Below, piece by piece: positions 19,001 to 26,964 of a stretch of DNA of 34,142 bases; the first letter of the stretch is position 1; each line of letters starts with the position of its first letter. The notes under the pieces are model-generated. The model was not told the origin of the DNA, ran no database searches, and worked only from the letters and a program-made list of their open reading frames with translations. Made by a program: the position numbers and the translations under genes. The stretch is from Planctomycetota bacterium (GTDB taxonomy: Bacteria; Planctomycetota; Brocadiia; CAIUPP01): assembly GCA_022705425.1 (NCBI GenBank), contig JAKJEM010000013.1:1-34142 (forward strand). Reading direction: 5' to 3'.

Positions 19001-19728
19001 CCGAAGACGGCGCGACGGCCCTGCGCGTCGAACTCCTGCCCGACGACGACCCGCGCCGCCTCTGCCAGCGCTATGTCGAGTTCGCCCTGGCCCGCCCCCG
19101 GGCGCTGCCCGGACGGCCGACGGCCCTGACCGCGCGCGTGAAGGGCAATGGCGGATGGGGACGGCTGATGTTCGAGCTGACCGACGCGCGCGGGCGCGTG
19201 TGGAACTCCTCCGGCAACCAGTATCCCGGCTCCACCAACTCGAGCGACAACAAGGGCGATTCCTACGTCAGCTTCGACGGCTGGCAGACGATGACTATCG
19301 CCCTGCCCGGCCAGTATGACGCGCCCGACCAATGGGTGGCGCGCCCCGGCCACTACAACTGGTGGCCGACGAACGCGCCCGAGTGGGACGAGGACCAGGC
19401 GCGGCACGCGCGGCTGGCGGCCGAATACCCCGCCCGCCTGGCCGAATACGAGCGCCGCAAGCAGGAGTACGACAAGGCCCACCAGGAGTACGAAGCGGCC
19501 CGACAGGAGAAGAAGCGCGTCGGCGCAGCCCCCAAGCCGCCCGAGAAGCCCCGCGAGCCGCCCGTCCTCCGCAACCGCGGCCTGTCGCCGGTGGACTACC
19601 CCCTGACGCTGACCAAGGTGATCGTCGCCATGCCCCCGAGCATCCTCTACGCCGACGCGGAACTTCCGGTGCGCCAGCCCGTCATCTTCATTGACCGCAT
19701 CGGCTTCCTGACGGAAGAAGCGGATTGA
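16006..19728 (+). CDS. Very large secreted glycosidase-like protein
   Basis: The 1240-residue protein starts with a signal peptide (MNIRAALCIG, hydrophobic core, cut near ASAAQE), so it acts outside the cytoplasm. About 500 N-terminal residues look like beta-sandwich modules. A central region (about 535-870) resembles a TIM-barrel glycoside hydrolase: VAKVLHESRSSS (E653) and LWTTEALYHGT (E777) fit the acid/base and nucleophile glutamates of clan GH-A. A C-terminal sandwich follows, interrupted by a charged Lys/Glu/Tyr-rich helical stretch (about 1140-1185). GAGAGGA lies five bases before the ATG. Glycosidase activity and catalytic residues are inferences. A Gfo/Idh gene and a sulfatase gene follow, fitting polysaccharide breakdown. 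Confidence 0.65.
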   Translation: MNIRAALCIGTWTLFSLAASAAQELALRPLSSAPTPARVQQPPAEGPADLMAELQAARALRLRLDDPTPCFELTGEVLLPAGSSLSLQFATPADLTRSVLSFDMVSDAGGIRTGRNTRARVLVTPDSPTLKDWQRFTLRRMGDVVAFTLNEGPGDVVTMPATAQALFVSLARSAAVRNVLLRTASLDAGRFVPVLFDDLPAATLTAELLGAAAPAAGAITPGLADAAGVPFQFSGKGLDLSTSMKGLREPFRLKSVYLMDATTRQHGRLVASVPADEYAALHVVAFSRELPAGVPRMTARIGLFGGGSALLEDCRANVPSLKSPPTGDGAALPVTLADGARGYLHRLTLPLHRTGNLWELRRRPDAPRLFDLEFTRDVRTRVNIPDPNEFGQVPAGPPSAVIVLAATLERSPVEVSCVTGEPGNIFNEPQKPLFRVQVTNRSGRDVAGRATAQCAGPGTPEETDRRDEWAAALPYRLKPGESVEAALDLTPPSGRRGWYSCRLAVDEGGLVVQERDTSFALLAPDTRQAKADSPFGVWCFFRSHTLNLLPQEELVDRLGNILRKGGWRWTYGGSPISYALAYSKDPGAAAQRAEIYRRTQEKHGFTWTLHSPPHAYQRDTGWFDEKVFQEEVVPDLRRTRESGLDNVAKVLHESRSSSALIVRFSDLLGGKPYDMPAEEKAKLDKQFENVTAYCRALKKVEPAIRVVLINDYPAVGIEYMKRGMPKDAFDIFGSEGAMFMREPERQPDWLCLLGVMHTWRRAMERYGYQDKALWTTEALYHGTNPGNLTLHGQAVRYVRHALLALANGVERLAAQGCLSDCSDDYRWSNWGCVGFTFRDPEFNPKPSYAMFAWLTQVLDRAWYAGRVETGSTSLHALDFVRPDGSRVYPLWVVRGRQEVTLTVQGAPTVYDPFGNRIAAEARDGRLTLSVTDTPIYLTAARMTGVAARRPVEIPRPAGTTLLDFEDPALLRTVETPSPILDAAWDYPRFKGRFKADPVTEDGATALRVELLPDDDPRRLCQRYVEFALARPRALPGRPTALTARVKGNGGWGRLMFELTDARGRVWNSSGNQYPGSTNSSDNKGDSYVSFDGWQTMTIALPGQYDAPDQWVARPGHYNWWPTNAPEWDEDQARHARLAAEYPARLAEYERRKQEYDKAHQEYEAARQEKKRVGAAPKPPEKPREPPVLRNRGLSPVDYPLTLTKVIVAMPPSILYADAELPVRQPVIFIDRIGFLTEEAD

Positions 19729-19732
19729 GCGG

Positions 19733-19761
19733 TTGCGCCCGCGTCGCCGTGCCGCTATCAT
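19733..19761 (+). promoter_or_regulatory. Possible promoter for the second Gfo/Idh gene
   Basis: TTGCGC (19733-19738) and TATCAT (19756-19761) are separated by 17 bases. The -10 box matches five of six positions, the -35 only three. It lies 51 bases ahead of the ATG at 19812. Confidence 0.4.
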
Positions 19762-19811
19762 GCTGCTCACGAAACGCGCGCGAGCCCCATTTCAGACATC
19801 GAGGAGTCACC

Positions 19812-20813
19812 ATGTCCGAGCATGTGTTCACCGTCGCCGTAATCGGCGGGCGCGGCCACCAGTCCCTGACGCCGGGCATCGGCCGCGGCGCGAAGCTTGT
19901 CGGCATCGCCTCCGACGGGATTGACGACGAGGCGAAAAAGTACGCCGCCGCCGCGTGGGCGGCCGGCGCCCCTTACTTCGACAGCTGGCAGGAGATGCTC
20001 CGCAAGACGAAGCCCGAGGTCATCTCCCTCGGCGCGCAGCCCTCCTGCAACGGGCCGATCATCATCGCCGCCCTCAAGCGCGGCATCCACGTCGTCAGCG
20101 ACAAACCCATCGCGAACACCCCCGCCGAGCTGCGCCGCATTCGCGCCCTTCTCGCCGCCAACCCCAAGCTTCACCTCCTGACGGAGTTCACCATGCGCTC
20201 CGCCCCGGCCTACATGGCCGCCCGGAACGCCGTCCGCAGCGGCAAGGTCGGCGAGGTCGTCCTGGTGACGGGTCAGAAGTCCTACCGCTTCGGCGCCTCG
20301 CGCCCCGAGTTCTACAAGTCCCGCGCGGGCTACCCCGGAACGATCGCCTTCGTCGGCTGCCACATCATGGACCTGGGCTACTGGATCACCGGCCTGAAGT
20401 ACGTGGCCGCCACCGCCGGAGCGCAGGGGAATATCGCCCGGAAGGACTACGGGGAGTTCGAGGATCACGCGGTGGTGCTGTTGAAGATGAAGAACGGCGC
20501 CGACGCGGTAATGCACATGGACTACCTGCGCCCCGCCGCCGCCCCCACCCACGGCGACGACCGCATCCGCGTCGCCGGGAGCAAGGGCGTCGTCGAAGTC
20601 CGCGACGAGAAGTGCATCCTCATCACCCAGGACCAGACCCCCGTCGAACTCGCCTCCGGCGGACATGACCGCGAGGCCTGCCTCGAACTCCTTGCCACGC
20701 TGCGCGGCGGCGGGCGCGGCATCTACAGCACCGCTGAATCCCTCTACATGGCCGAGGTGATCCTCAAGGCGCGCAAGTGCGTGGACGAGGGCCGCCCGCA
20801 GAAGATCGCCTGA
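19812..20813 (+). CDS. Gfo/Idh/MocA-family oxidoreductase
   Basis: This 333-residue NAD(P)-dependent dehydrogenase has the Rossmann start TVAVIGGRGHQS and the family lysine in SDKPIAN (DKP in place of the common EKP). YWITGLKY and HMDYLRP fall in the C-terminal sheet domain that shapes the substrate pocket. ATG at 19812 is preferred to the open frame up to 19725 because GAGGAG lies just upstream and a promoter-like pair lies at 19733-19761. It follows the secreted glycosidase-like gene and converges on the sulfatase, so it may act on a released sugar. The exact substrate is unknown. Confidence 0.85.
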   Translation: MSEHVFTVAVIGGRGHQSLTPGIGRGAKLVGIASDGIDDEAKKYAAAAWAAGAPYFDSWQEMLRKTKPEVISLGAQPSCNGPIIIAALKRGIHVVSDKPIANTPAELRRIRALLAANPKLHLLTEFTMRSAPAYMAARNAVRSGKVGEVVLVTGQKSYRFGASRPEFYKSRAGYPGTIAFVGCHIMDLGYWITGLKYVAATAGAQGNIARKDYGEFEDHAVVLLKMKNGADAVMHMDYLRPAAAPTHGDDRIRVAGSKGVVEVRDEKCILITQDQTPVELASGGHDREACLELLATLRGGGRGIYSTAESLYMAEVILKARKCVDEGRPQKIA

Positions 20814-20841
20814 CAACGCCCCCCGAACGCAAGAGCGAACC

Positions 20842-20871
20842 GGACCCGGCCGGCGCAACGCCGCCGGGTCC
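20842..20871. terminator. Bidirectional terminator between Gfo/Idh and sulfatase genes
   Basis: GGACCCGGC pairs with GCCGGGTCC and an inner GGCG-CAA-CGCC completes a long stem with one bulged base. TTCGCCTTT follows on the plus side. It sits between convergent genes. Confidence 0.75.
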
Positions 20872-20879
20872 TTCGCCTT

Positions 20880-22409
20880 TCATCGCTGCGCGCAGCGCCG
20901 CGCCCACGCTTCCCAGCGTGCGGAGAGGTCGGCCACCAGGTCGGGGCGGTGCATCGCGAGGTTGCGCAGTTCGCAGCGGTCCGTCTCCAGGTCGTAGAGC
21001 TCCCAGGCAGCCGTTCCCGCGGCGTCGCCCTCCGGCAGACCGTCGCGTTCGCGCGGCCCCGCCGTGACGAGCTTCCAGCGACCGTGACGAATGGCCCGCG
21101 CCCCCGAATGAGACCAGCACAGCGTCCTCGGCCTCTCCTCGCCGTGCCCCAGCAGCGCCGGCAGAAGACTGCACCCCTCGTGAGGAAGGACCTTCCGCCC
21201 GGCGAAGACGCCCGGATACTCGGCCCCGGCCAATTCCAGGAAGGTCGGCATGAAGTCCAGCACATGGCCCACCTGGCGCGAAATCCGCCCGCCGCACGGG
21301 ACGGCCGCCGGCCAGCGCGCGATCAGAGGCGTGGAAATCCCCCCTTCGTGTCCGAAGCGCTTGAAGAGACGGAAGGGCGTGTTGCTGGCATTGGCCCAGG
21401 GCGCATCCACGGTGTGGTAGGAGTCCACCGGCCCGGGGGGAACCTCGGGGGTGTTGTGGATGCGCTCGGCGCTGCCCCCGTTGTCCGAAAGGAAGAGCAC
21501 AAGCGTATTCTCCTCGCACCCCAGTTGCCGCAGGCGTTCGAGGACGCGCCCGATGCCCATGTCGAGCCGGTCTATCATCGCCGCATAGACGGACATCGCC
21601 AGGTCCATGGCGTCGCGGTCTTCCACCGCCGCCCACTCGGGCGCGCGCTCATCGGCAGGCGAAAGCCCCCACCGGGGATGCACAATGCCCATCTCCAACT
21701 GGCGCTGATAGCGACGCCGCCGAATCTCCTCCCACCCGACGGCGTAACGGCCCCGATAGCGGGCGATGTCCTCTGGCCAGGCCTGCATCGGGAAGTGGGG
21801 GGCGCAGTGCGCCAGGTAGAGGAAGAAGGGTTCCGGCCCGCGCCCGCATTCGTCCAGAAAAGCCAGCGCCTTCTCCGTAAAGGCGTCCGTGGTGTAGAAC
21901 TTCGGGTCCTCGGGGGTGAAAGGATAAATGACGCGGTCCTGGTCCCCCCAGTGGCGCATGTTGCCGGCGGCCTTGTGCGCGGGGGCGGGCTCGCCGGGGC
22001 GCGGAAGGCCGGGGTTGAAGTAGTTGCTGCAGCCGCTGAGAAGACCCCAGTAACGCTCGAACCCGCGGTTCACGGGCAGGCGCGACGCTTCGTGGCCGTT
22101 GTGCCACTTGCCGCTCATCAGCGTCCGATACCCCGCCGCCCGCAGCGTCTCGGCCAGCGTGACGTTGTTGTCGTCGCGGAGCGTCGCAACATTATTGTCC
22201 CCCAGCCCCAGTTGCTGGGGGTAGAGCCCCGTCAACAGCGAGGCGCGCGTCGGCGCGCAGACGGCATTGTTGTAGAAGTGCGTGAAACGCACCCCCCCGC
22301 CCGCCAGCCGGTCCAGGTTCGGGGTGTGAATCTCCCCGCCGAAGCAGCCCAGGTCGGAGTACCCCATGTCGTCGGCCATGATGAGCACGATATTCGGACG
22401 GGCGTGCAT
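20880..22409 (-). CDS. Cys-type sulfatase
   Basis: This 509-residue arylsulfatase-family enzyme hydrolyses sulfate esters. The maturation motif CAPTRASLLTG (C51, P53, R55) marks the cysteine that must be oxidised to formylglycine. Metal ligands include D13 and D14 in MADDMGYSD and the later SDNGG. The protein starts PNIVLIMADDMG with no signal peptide, although most sulfatases of this kind are exported. Either the true start lies upstream in a less recognisable form or the enzyme works in the cytoplasm. The Gfo/Idh gene lies 103 bases upstream on the same strand. Substrate cannot be told, but neighbours point to a sulfated carbohydrate. Confidence 0.9.
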   Translation of the reverse strand: MHARPNIVLIMADDMGYSDLGCFGGEIHTPNLDRLAGGGVRFTHFYNNAVCAPTRASLLTGLYPQQLGLGDNNVATLRDDNNVTLAETLRAAGYRTLMSGKWHNGHEASRLPVNRGFERYWGLLSGCSNYFNPGLPRPGEPAPAHKAAGNMRHWGDQDRVIYPFTPEDPKFYTTDAFTEKALAFLDECGRGPEPFFLYLAHCAPHFPMQAWPEDIARYRGRYAVGWEEIRRRRYQRQLEMGIVHPRWGLSPADERAPEWAAVEDRDAMDLAMSVYAAMIDRLDMGIGRVLERLRQLGCEENTLVLFLSDNGGSAERIHNTPEVPPGPVDSYHTVDAPWANASNTPFRLFKRFGHEGGISTPLIARWPAAVPCGGRISRQVGHVLDFMPTFLELAGAEYPGVFAGRKVLPHEGCSLLPALLGHGEERPRTLCWSHSGARAIRHGRWKLVTAGPRERDGLPEGDAAGTAAWELYDLETDRCELRNLAMHRPDLVADLSARWEAWARRCAQR

Positions 22410-22431
22410 GGGCGCTCTCTTGAACGGAACT

Positions 22432-22475
22432 GCGGCGCGACGCGCCGGGGGCCACGCCCCCGCGTGACGCGCCGC
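22432..22475 (-). terminator. Strong hairpin between Gfo/Idh and sulfatase genes
   Basis: GCGGCGC (22432-22438) pairs with GCGCCGC (22469-22475), with inner ACGC/GCGT and GGGGGC/GCCCCC stems around a CAC loop. It can end the five-gene redox operon before the sulfatase gene or reduce readthrough. The minus-side sequence afterwards is only mildly T-rich. Confidence 0.5.
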
Positions 22476-22512
22476 CCGGGCTCCAACGGAACGTTGCAGA
22501 CCGCCGCCGCGT

Positions 22513-23748
22513 TTACGCCGGCAGTTCGAACGTCTTCAAGCCGGCCACGTCCACGGCCTTCGTGCGGACGGCCCACGGCGCGCCGACGTCGCTGAAGAGC
22601 TTGCGTTCGGCGGCGGCCCGGTGAACGAGGTCCTCGATTCCCTTGATGACGGTCCGCACGTGCGGTTTCGGCGTCGCCTGCTCGGACACCTCCAGCGCCG
22701 CAGCCGGGATCGCCGCCGTCCGACCCATCGAGAGGAAGGCCCCGTCCACGGCCAGAACGTGCGCGCGCGTGAGGCTGAGCGGGCAGTACAGCTCCTGCTC
22801 CTGCCCCCGAAAGACGCGGATGGCGTTGCGGAAAAGCTCGAATCGCCCGTCAATCACCGGCGTCGAGTGCTGCCAGACCTCCTTGTCCCCGACGAAAATC
22901 TTCGCAGCGGGCGTGCCGTCCCACCAGGCCCGGCCCTTCTCGCCGATGATCTCGACGCTGATCGTCGTCGAGGCCGACGCGGCCAGCGTACCGTAGAAGA
23001 AGACGCGCGCGCCGTTGTCGCAAACGGCTTCCAGGCAGGAGGTGTCCTCGCTCTCGATGTCGTGGGCGTGATACAGCTCGCCCCGCACCGTCACCGGCAT
23101 GGCCGCCCGGTTCCACTCCGCCGAGGCGAAGTAGAGGCCGTTGAACAGGTAGTGGGCCATGGGGTTGTTGATGGTGCCGTCGAGGATGTAGGTGCTACCG
23201 TTGCGGAGCTTGCCGGCCCAGGCGTTGCGCGCGTAGTAGAGATTGTCGCGCATCCAGAAACCCTTGACGATCACCTCGCGCACGCGCCCGATGCGCCCGT
23301 CGCAGATCTGGCGTTTCAACTCGCGCACGGTCGAGTTCGACTGGCTCTGGAAACCGATCTGGCACCACTGGCCCGTGCGCTTCAGGGCCGCCTCCATCGC
23401 GTCAAGGTCCTGGACCGTGGCGGTGGAGGGTTTTTCGAGCACTACGTTGAAGCCGGCCTCCACGGCCTGGATCATCTGCGGACGATGGCACTCGATCCCG
23501 GTGGGAATGGCCGCGATGTCGAAGGCTCCGCGGTCCAGCGAGAGCATCTCCTCGAGGCTGGGCCGGATCGGAATCCCGCGCTTGACCATGTCGGCCTCGG
23601 CATCGGGGTACTTGCCGCGCGTGCGGATGACCGCGGCGCCGAAGGTGCCGAGCCCCTCCTGCTCGATGACCCGGATCGCCCGCACGTACGCATCGCCGTA
23701 GCCGCCGACGCCGACCAGTCCGAACCGAACCATTCTGTTTTCAGCCAC
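22513..23748 (-). CDS. Gfo/Idh/MocA-family oxidoreductase, last gene of the redox operon
   Basis: The 411-residue dehydrogenase has the nucleotide-binding FGLVGVGGYGDAYV near its start and the family lysine in LEKPSTATV. It is longer than the other two members of the window. GTG at 23748 is chosen because AAGGAAAGGAAG lies just ahead and the upstream flavoprotein gene stops 25 bases before; the ATG five codons later lacks its own ribosome binding site, and longer starts would overlap the upstream gene. As part of a redox operon it may oxidise or reduce a sugar-like intermediate. Substrate unknown. Confidence 0.82.
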   Translation of the reverse strand: MAENRMVRFGLVGVGGYGDAYVRAIRVIEQEGLGTFGAAVIRTRGKYPDAEADMVKRGIPIRPSLEEMLSLDRGAFDIAAIPTGIECHRPQMIQAVEAGFNVVLEKPSTATVQDLDAMEAALKRTGQWCQIGFQSQSNSTVRELKRQICDGRIGRVREVIVKGFWMRDNLYYARNAWAGKLRNGSTYILDGTINNPMAHYLFNGLYFASAEWNRAAMPVTVRGELYHAHDIESEDTSCLEAVCDNGARVFFYGTLAASASTTISVEIIGEKGRAWWDGTPAAKIFVGDKEVWQHSTPVIDGRFELFRNAIRVFRGQEQELYCPLSLTRAHVLAVDGAFLSMGRTAAIPAAALEVSEQATPKPHVRTVIKGIEDLVHRAAAERKLFSDVGAPWAVRTKAVDVAGLKTFELPA

Positions 23749-23773
23749 GATGCTTCCTTTCCTTGAAGGGGGG

Positions 23774-25819
23774 CTACGGCGCGTAGATTTCGCCCGCCCG
23801 GAACCGGGCCCAGGCGCGCTCGAAGGCCTCCTGGCGTCTGGGAACGGGACGGGGCGCAACGTGCGCAATCCGGAACTCCGCGCGCTCCGGGTCGGTCAGC
23901 TCGATCTCGGCGATATCTTGCCGCAAACCTTCATTTTCCGCAACACTGCCGTAAGGCTCGTTCGTCCAGGGACAGACCAGATCCGGCATCACGGGAGTTG
24001 CGCCGGGCCCCATGACCATGTACGAGCCCCGGCTGCCGCCGCCGCGGTCGAGGTAGTCCCGAAGCGACTCGAGCAGGGCGATCTGCGTCAGGGCCAGATG
24101 CTCCGCGCGCAGCGACGCGGCAGGGTCCTCGCGGCGTCCCGGCCGCACTCCGTCGCGGCGCATGGCGTCGAACTGCCGGCGCGCCTCCTCCAGCGCGCGC
24201 GCCACCGTGCCGCGCTCGCGCAGGTGCGCCGCCGCCAGCGTGCTCCGGCGCTGGATCGCCGCAATCGCCTCCGAGGCCGTCATGGCCTCGCTCGCGCCCG
24301 GACGCGCCAGCGCCGCCAGAACCCCCGCCACCTGCTCGCGCTGCGCCGCGCCGAAGCTCTCTTCGGCGGCGACCTCGCCTCCGAGCGCGCAAGCGATGTA
24401 CTCCGCCGCGCGCAACCCGCCCACCTGCCCCGCGTTCAACGCCGAGCCGCCGGGACGCTTGACGCCGTGCGTCCCCGCCATCTCGCCGATGACGAAGACC
24501 CCCGGCAGGCTCCCGCGCCACCACGTATCCACCACGAATCCGCCGTTGTGGTGCTGCGCGCAGACATCCACCTCGAGAGGCTCGCGCGCCAGGTCAATCC
24601 CGTGCTCGGCGTAGATCTCGATGGCCGGCGGGTTCATGTGGCGCAGGCGCTCGATCGGCGTCGGCTGGCGGGCGTCGTTGCGCTCCAGGTACTCGCGCGC
24701 TTCCGGCTCCAGGTCGCTCACGGCAAAGGGGCGCATCCCCGGTCCGGGCCGGGGGTTCTCGCGGAAGTCCAGGAAGACGCGCCGCCCGAGTCCGCGCGTT
24801 TCGTGCGTCACCAGAAGGTCTATCAACGAAGAGCCCCCCGTCGTCACGCGCTGGGCATCGAAGGGCCACTGGTACCCCTTCAGGAACGTAGCCGTCGCCA
24901 GGCGCGACATCGAGGAAAAGCGCGGCACGAGGAACTCGCGCGCATCGCCGCCGCGTCGGTCGGTCGAAAAGAGGCGCGGAACGACCTGCATGTAGGTCCC
25001 GGAAACATTCCAGCGGAAGCGGGTAGAGGCCAGGCCGAACTGCCACTCCGTCATGTTGGCGGCGCGCAGACCCGCCTTGAAGGCCAGCCCGTGAACGCCC
25101 GTCTGGCCGCGGGGATAGACGCTGACGTCGTACAACGCGCCGGGGCCGCCGGCGGCCAGAACGAGGTTGCGGCAGAGATAGACCGCCAGTCCGCCGCTCG
25201 GACTCGCGCGACGGCGACGGTCGAAGGCCACCAGCCCCACCACGCGCCGCCCCTCCGTGTCGTCGGTCAGGAGGTGCAGCGCCTCCTGCCGGTCGAAGAT
25301 GCGGATGCCGTAACGCCGCACCTGCGCTTCGAGGCGCTCGCTCATGAAGCGGCTGGTCTTGGGACCGGCGCTCGTGGCGCGCTCGCTGGGGTCGTGGTCC
25401 GTCTTGTAGCCGATGTAGGCCCCTTCCGGGTCGTGGGGAAAGGGCACCCCGGCCTGAACGAGGTGGTAGAACTCGCGCAGCGAGTTCTCGGCCTCCGTCA
25501 GCGCAAGGTCGCCGTGCATGCAGCCGAAGCCGGTGAGCGCGCGGAGGAACTCCATCGGCGAGTCGGCCACGGCAGGACTGGTTCCGAGCTTGTAGTAGGT
25601 CTGCTTGTCGGAACCGCTCATGCGCGACGCCCCAAGCCCGATCCCGGCGGCGGCCACAGCGATGCGATCCTGCGGACGCGGCACGCCGCGCGCCGTCAGG
25701 AACTCGAAGAGGTGCGCGGCGCAGTTCATCCCCGCCGCGCCCGCGCCGAGGACGAGGGTGTTCAGGCGATAGACCGGCAGGCTCCGTCCGCCGACCTGCG
25801 CCACCTGTCGTGCGATCAT
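23774..25819 (-). CDS. FAD-dependent oxidoreductase of the fumarate reductase/SDH flavoprotein type
   Basis: The 681-residue protein has the FAD dinucleotide fold LVLGAGAAGMNCA (about 22-34) and the family's late FAD segment, GVFVIGEMAGTHG followed by RPGGSALNAGQVGG. QHHNGGFVVDTWW lies where related flavoproteins have their capping region with substrate histidines. No signal peptide or haem motif (CxxCH) is seen, so it is probably cytoplasmic and takes electrons from a soluble partner. It starts ten bases after the small membrane protein gene and ends 25 bases before the Gfo/Idh gene. Relatives reduce or oxidise C-C bonds (fumarate, urocanate, 3-ketosteroids, aspartate); the substrate here is unknown. 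Confidence 0.82.
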   Translation of the reverse strand: MIARQVAQVGGRSLPVYRLNTLVLGAGAAGMNCAAHLFEFLTARGVPRPQDRIAVAAAGIGLGASRMSGSDKQTYYKLGTSPAVADSPMEFLRALTGFGCMHGDLALTEAENSLREFYHLVQAGVPFPHDPEGAYIGYKTDHDPSERATSAGPKTSRFMSERLEAQVRRYGIRIFDRQEALHLLTDDTEGRRVVGLVAFDRRRRASPSGGLAVYLCRNLVLAAGGPGALYDVSVYPRGQTGVHGLAFKAGLRAANMTEWQFGLASTRFRWNVSGTYMQVVPRLFSTDRRGGDAREFLVPRFSSMSRLATATFLKGYQWPFDAQRVTTGGSSLIDLLVTHETRGLGRRVFLDFRENPRPGPGMRPFAVSDLEPEAREYLERNDARQPTPIERLRHMNPPAIEIYAEHGIDLAREPLEVDVCAQHHNGGFVVDTWWRGSLPGVFVIGEMAGTHGVKRPGGSALNAGQVGGLRAAEYIACALGGEVAAEESFGAAQREQVAGVLAALARPGASEAMTASEAIAAIQRRSTLAAAHLRERGTVARALEEARRQFDAMRRDGVRPGRREDPAASLRAEHLALTQIALLESLRDYLDRGGGSRGSYMVMGPGATPVMPDLVCPWTNEPYGSVAENEGLRQDIAEIELTDPERAEFRIAHVAPRPVPRRQEAFERAWARFRAGEIYAP

Positions 25820-25829
25820 GCCCGTCCTC

Positions 25830-26120
25830 TTACCTGAACCTGAGCCCGGAATAGAAGTCGTGCGCCGCCAGGTGTTTCGTCCCGTCGGGCAGGATGACGA
25901 CGATGAATTCGTCGTACACCCGGACCTCGCCCGTCAGGTACGTGACCGATGAGTTGTTGGCGACATCCACAGGCTTCTCGTAGATCCGAACGCTCCCCAG
26001 CCTGCCGCTCATCAGCGGCGCCGATGCCAGCGCGCCGCTCCGGTGAGCGACCCCGTAGAGGATGACCGCCCCCGCCGCCAGAAGAAGCCCGATCACCAAC
26101 CCGATCCAGAAGCCCTTCAT
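25830..26120 (-). CDS. Small single-pass membrane protein
   Basis: The 96-residue protein begins MKGFWIGLVIGLLL, one transmembrane helix (about 4-24), followed by a polar domain with strand-like segments (SVRIYEKPVDV, YLTGEVRVYD, EFIVVILPDG). No family is recognised. A GGGGAGGG ribosome binding site lies upstream of the ATG, and gaps to the SDR (20 bases) and to the flavoprotein gene (10 bases) are short, so it belongs to the operon. It may anchor or assist one of the redox enzymes at the membrane, but that is a guess from context. Confidence 0.7.
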   Translation of the reverse strand: MKGFWIGLVIGLLLAAGAVILYGVAHRSGALASAPLMSGRLGSVRIYEKPVDVANNSSVTYLTGEVRVYDEFIVVILPDGTKHLAAHDFYSGLRFR

Positions 26121-26140
26121 TGCCGCGCCCTCCCCTGAGA

Positions 26141-26947
26141 TCACAACCGCCGGATGTGGAACCCGCCGTCCACATTGATCACCTCGCCCGTCGAGTAGTC
26201 GAGCCGCCCCTCCGCCACGGCGCGGACGGCCAGCGCAACGTCCTCCGGCCGCCCCCACCGCCGAATGGGCAGCAACCCCCCGGCGATCAGCGTATCGTAC
26301 TTGGCCTTGACCACGGAGGTCATGTCCGTCTCGATGATCCCCGGTCGCACCTCGTAAACGCCGATGCCGAACTCCGCCAGCCGGTCGGCGTAGAGCTGCG
26401 TCATCATGCCCAGCCCGGCCTTGCTGACGCAGTACTCGCCGCGGGCGGTCGAGCTGGTGTAGGCGGACAACGAACTGACGCTCACGATGCGGCAGCGCCG
26501 CGCAGGGTCCGCCTTCACCTGCTCGATCATCCACCGCGCCACCGCCTGCGTGAGGAAGTACGGCCCCTTCAGATTGATGCCGAGCACCCGGTCGAAGCTC
26601 TCCTCCGTCGCTTCGAGGAGGTCCATGCGCTGCAACGGCGCGACGCCGGCGTTGTTCACCAGCAGGTCGCAGCGCCCGAACCGCTCGCGGACGAAGGCCA
26701 CCAGGCGCGCGCGGTCCTCGGACTTGCTCACGTCGGCGCGGCACGAGGCGGCGCGCGCGCCGAGACCCTCCGCATCGCGCACAGTCTGCGCCGCCGGACT
26801 CTCCACCGGACGTCCGTCGGGCCCCGTGTCGGGGTGGCTGACGTGGCTGATGACGAGATCGTAGCCGCCGCGGGCCAGTTCCAGGGCGATGCCCCGGCCG
26901 ATGCCGCGGCTGCCCCCGGTCACGAGGGCGGTGGGACGCTGGGTCAT
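26141..26947 (-). CDS. SDR-family oxidoreductase (FabG-like)
   Basis: This 268-residue short-chain dehydrogenase has the cofactor motif [10 protein letters not shown] near the start, LLVNNAGV, and the catalytic triad serine in VSVSSLSAY with YCVSK as Tyr-x3-Lys. The ending [13 protein letters not shown] is typical of ketoreductases of the FabG type. ATG at 26947 is chosen over GTG at 26968 because GAGAAGGA lies five bases ahead of it. It lies 17 bases downstream of the OYE-GltD fusion gene. Its role in fatty acid synthesis is unlikely given the neighbours; oxidation or reduction of a hydroxyl/keto group on the operon's substrate fits better. Confidence 0.88.
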   Translation of the reverse strand: MTQRPTALVTGGSRGIGRGIALELARGGYDLVISHVSHPDTGPDGRPVESPAAQTVRDAEGLGARAASCRADVSKSEDRARLVAFVRERFGRCDLLVNNAGVAPLQRMDLLEATEESFDRVLGINLKGPYFLTQAVARWMIEQVKADPARRCRIVSVSSLSAYTSSTARGEYCVSKAGLGMMTQLYADRLAEFGIGVYEVRPGIIETDMTSVVKAKYDTLIAGGLLPIRRWGRPEDVALAVRAVAEGRLDYSTGEVINVDGGFHIRRL

Positions 26948-26964
26948 GGGTTCCTTCTCCGTAA

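Noticed and set aside
16873..19770. 965-residue open frame on the minus strand
   Set aside because: It is antisense to the secreted glycosidase-like gene; low-complexity Gly/Val/Arg composition and no recognisable motif mark it as a GC-driven shadow.
20777..20880. Possible CRISPR-like or repeat structure between the Gfo/Idh and sulfatase genes
   Set aside because: The only symmetry is a single terminator hairpin; there are no repeated units with spacers.
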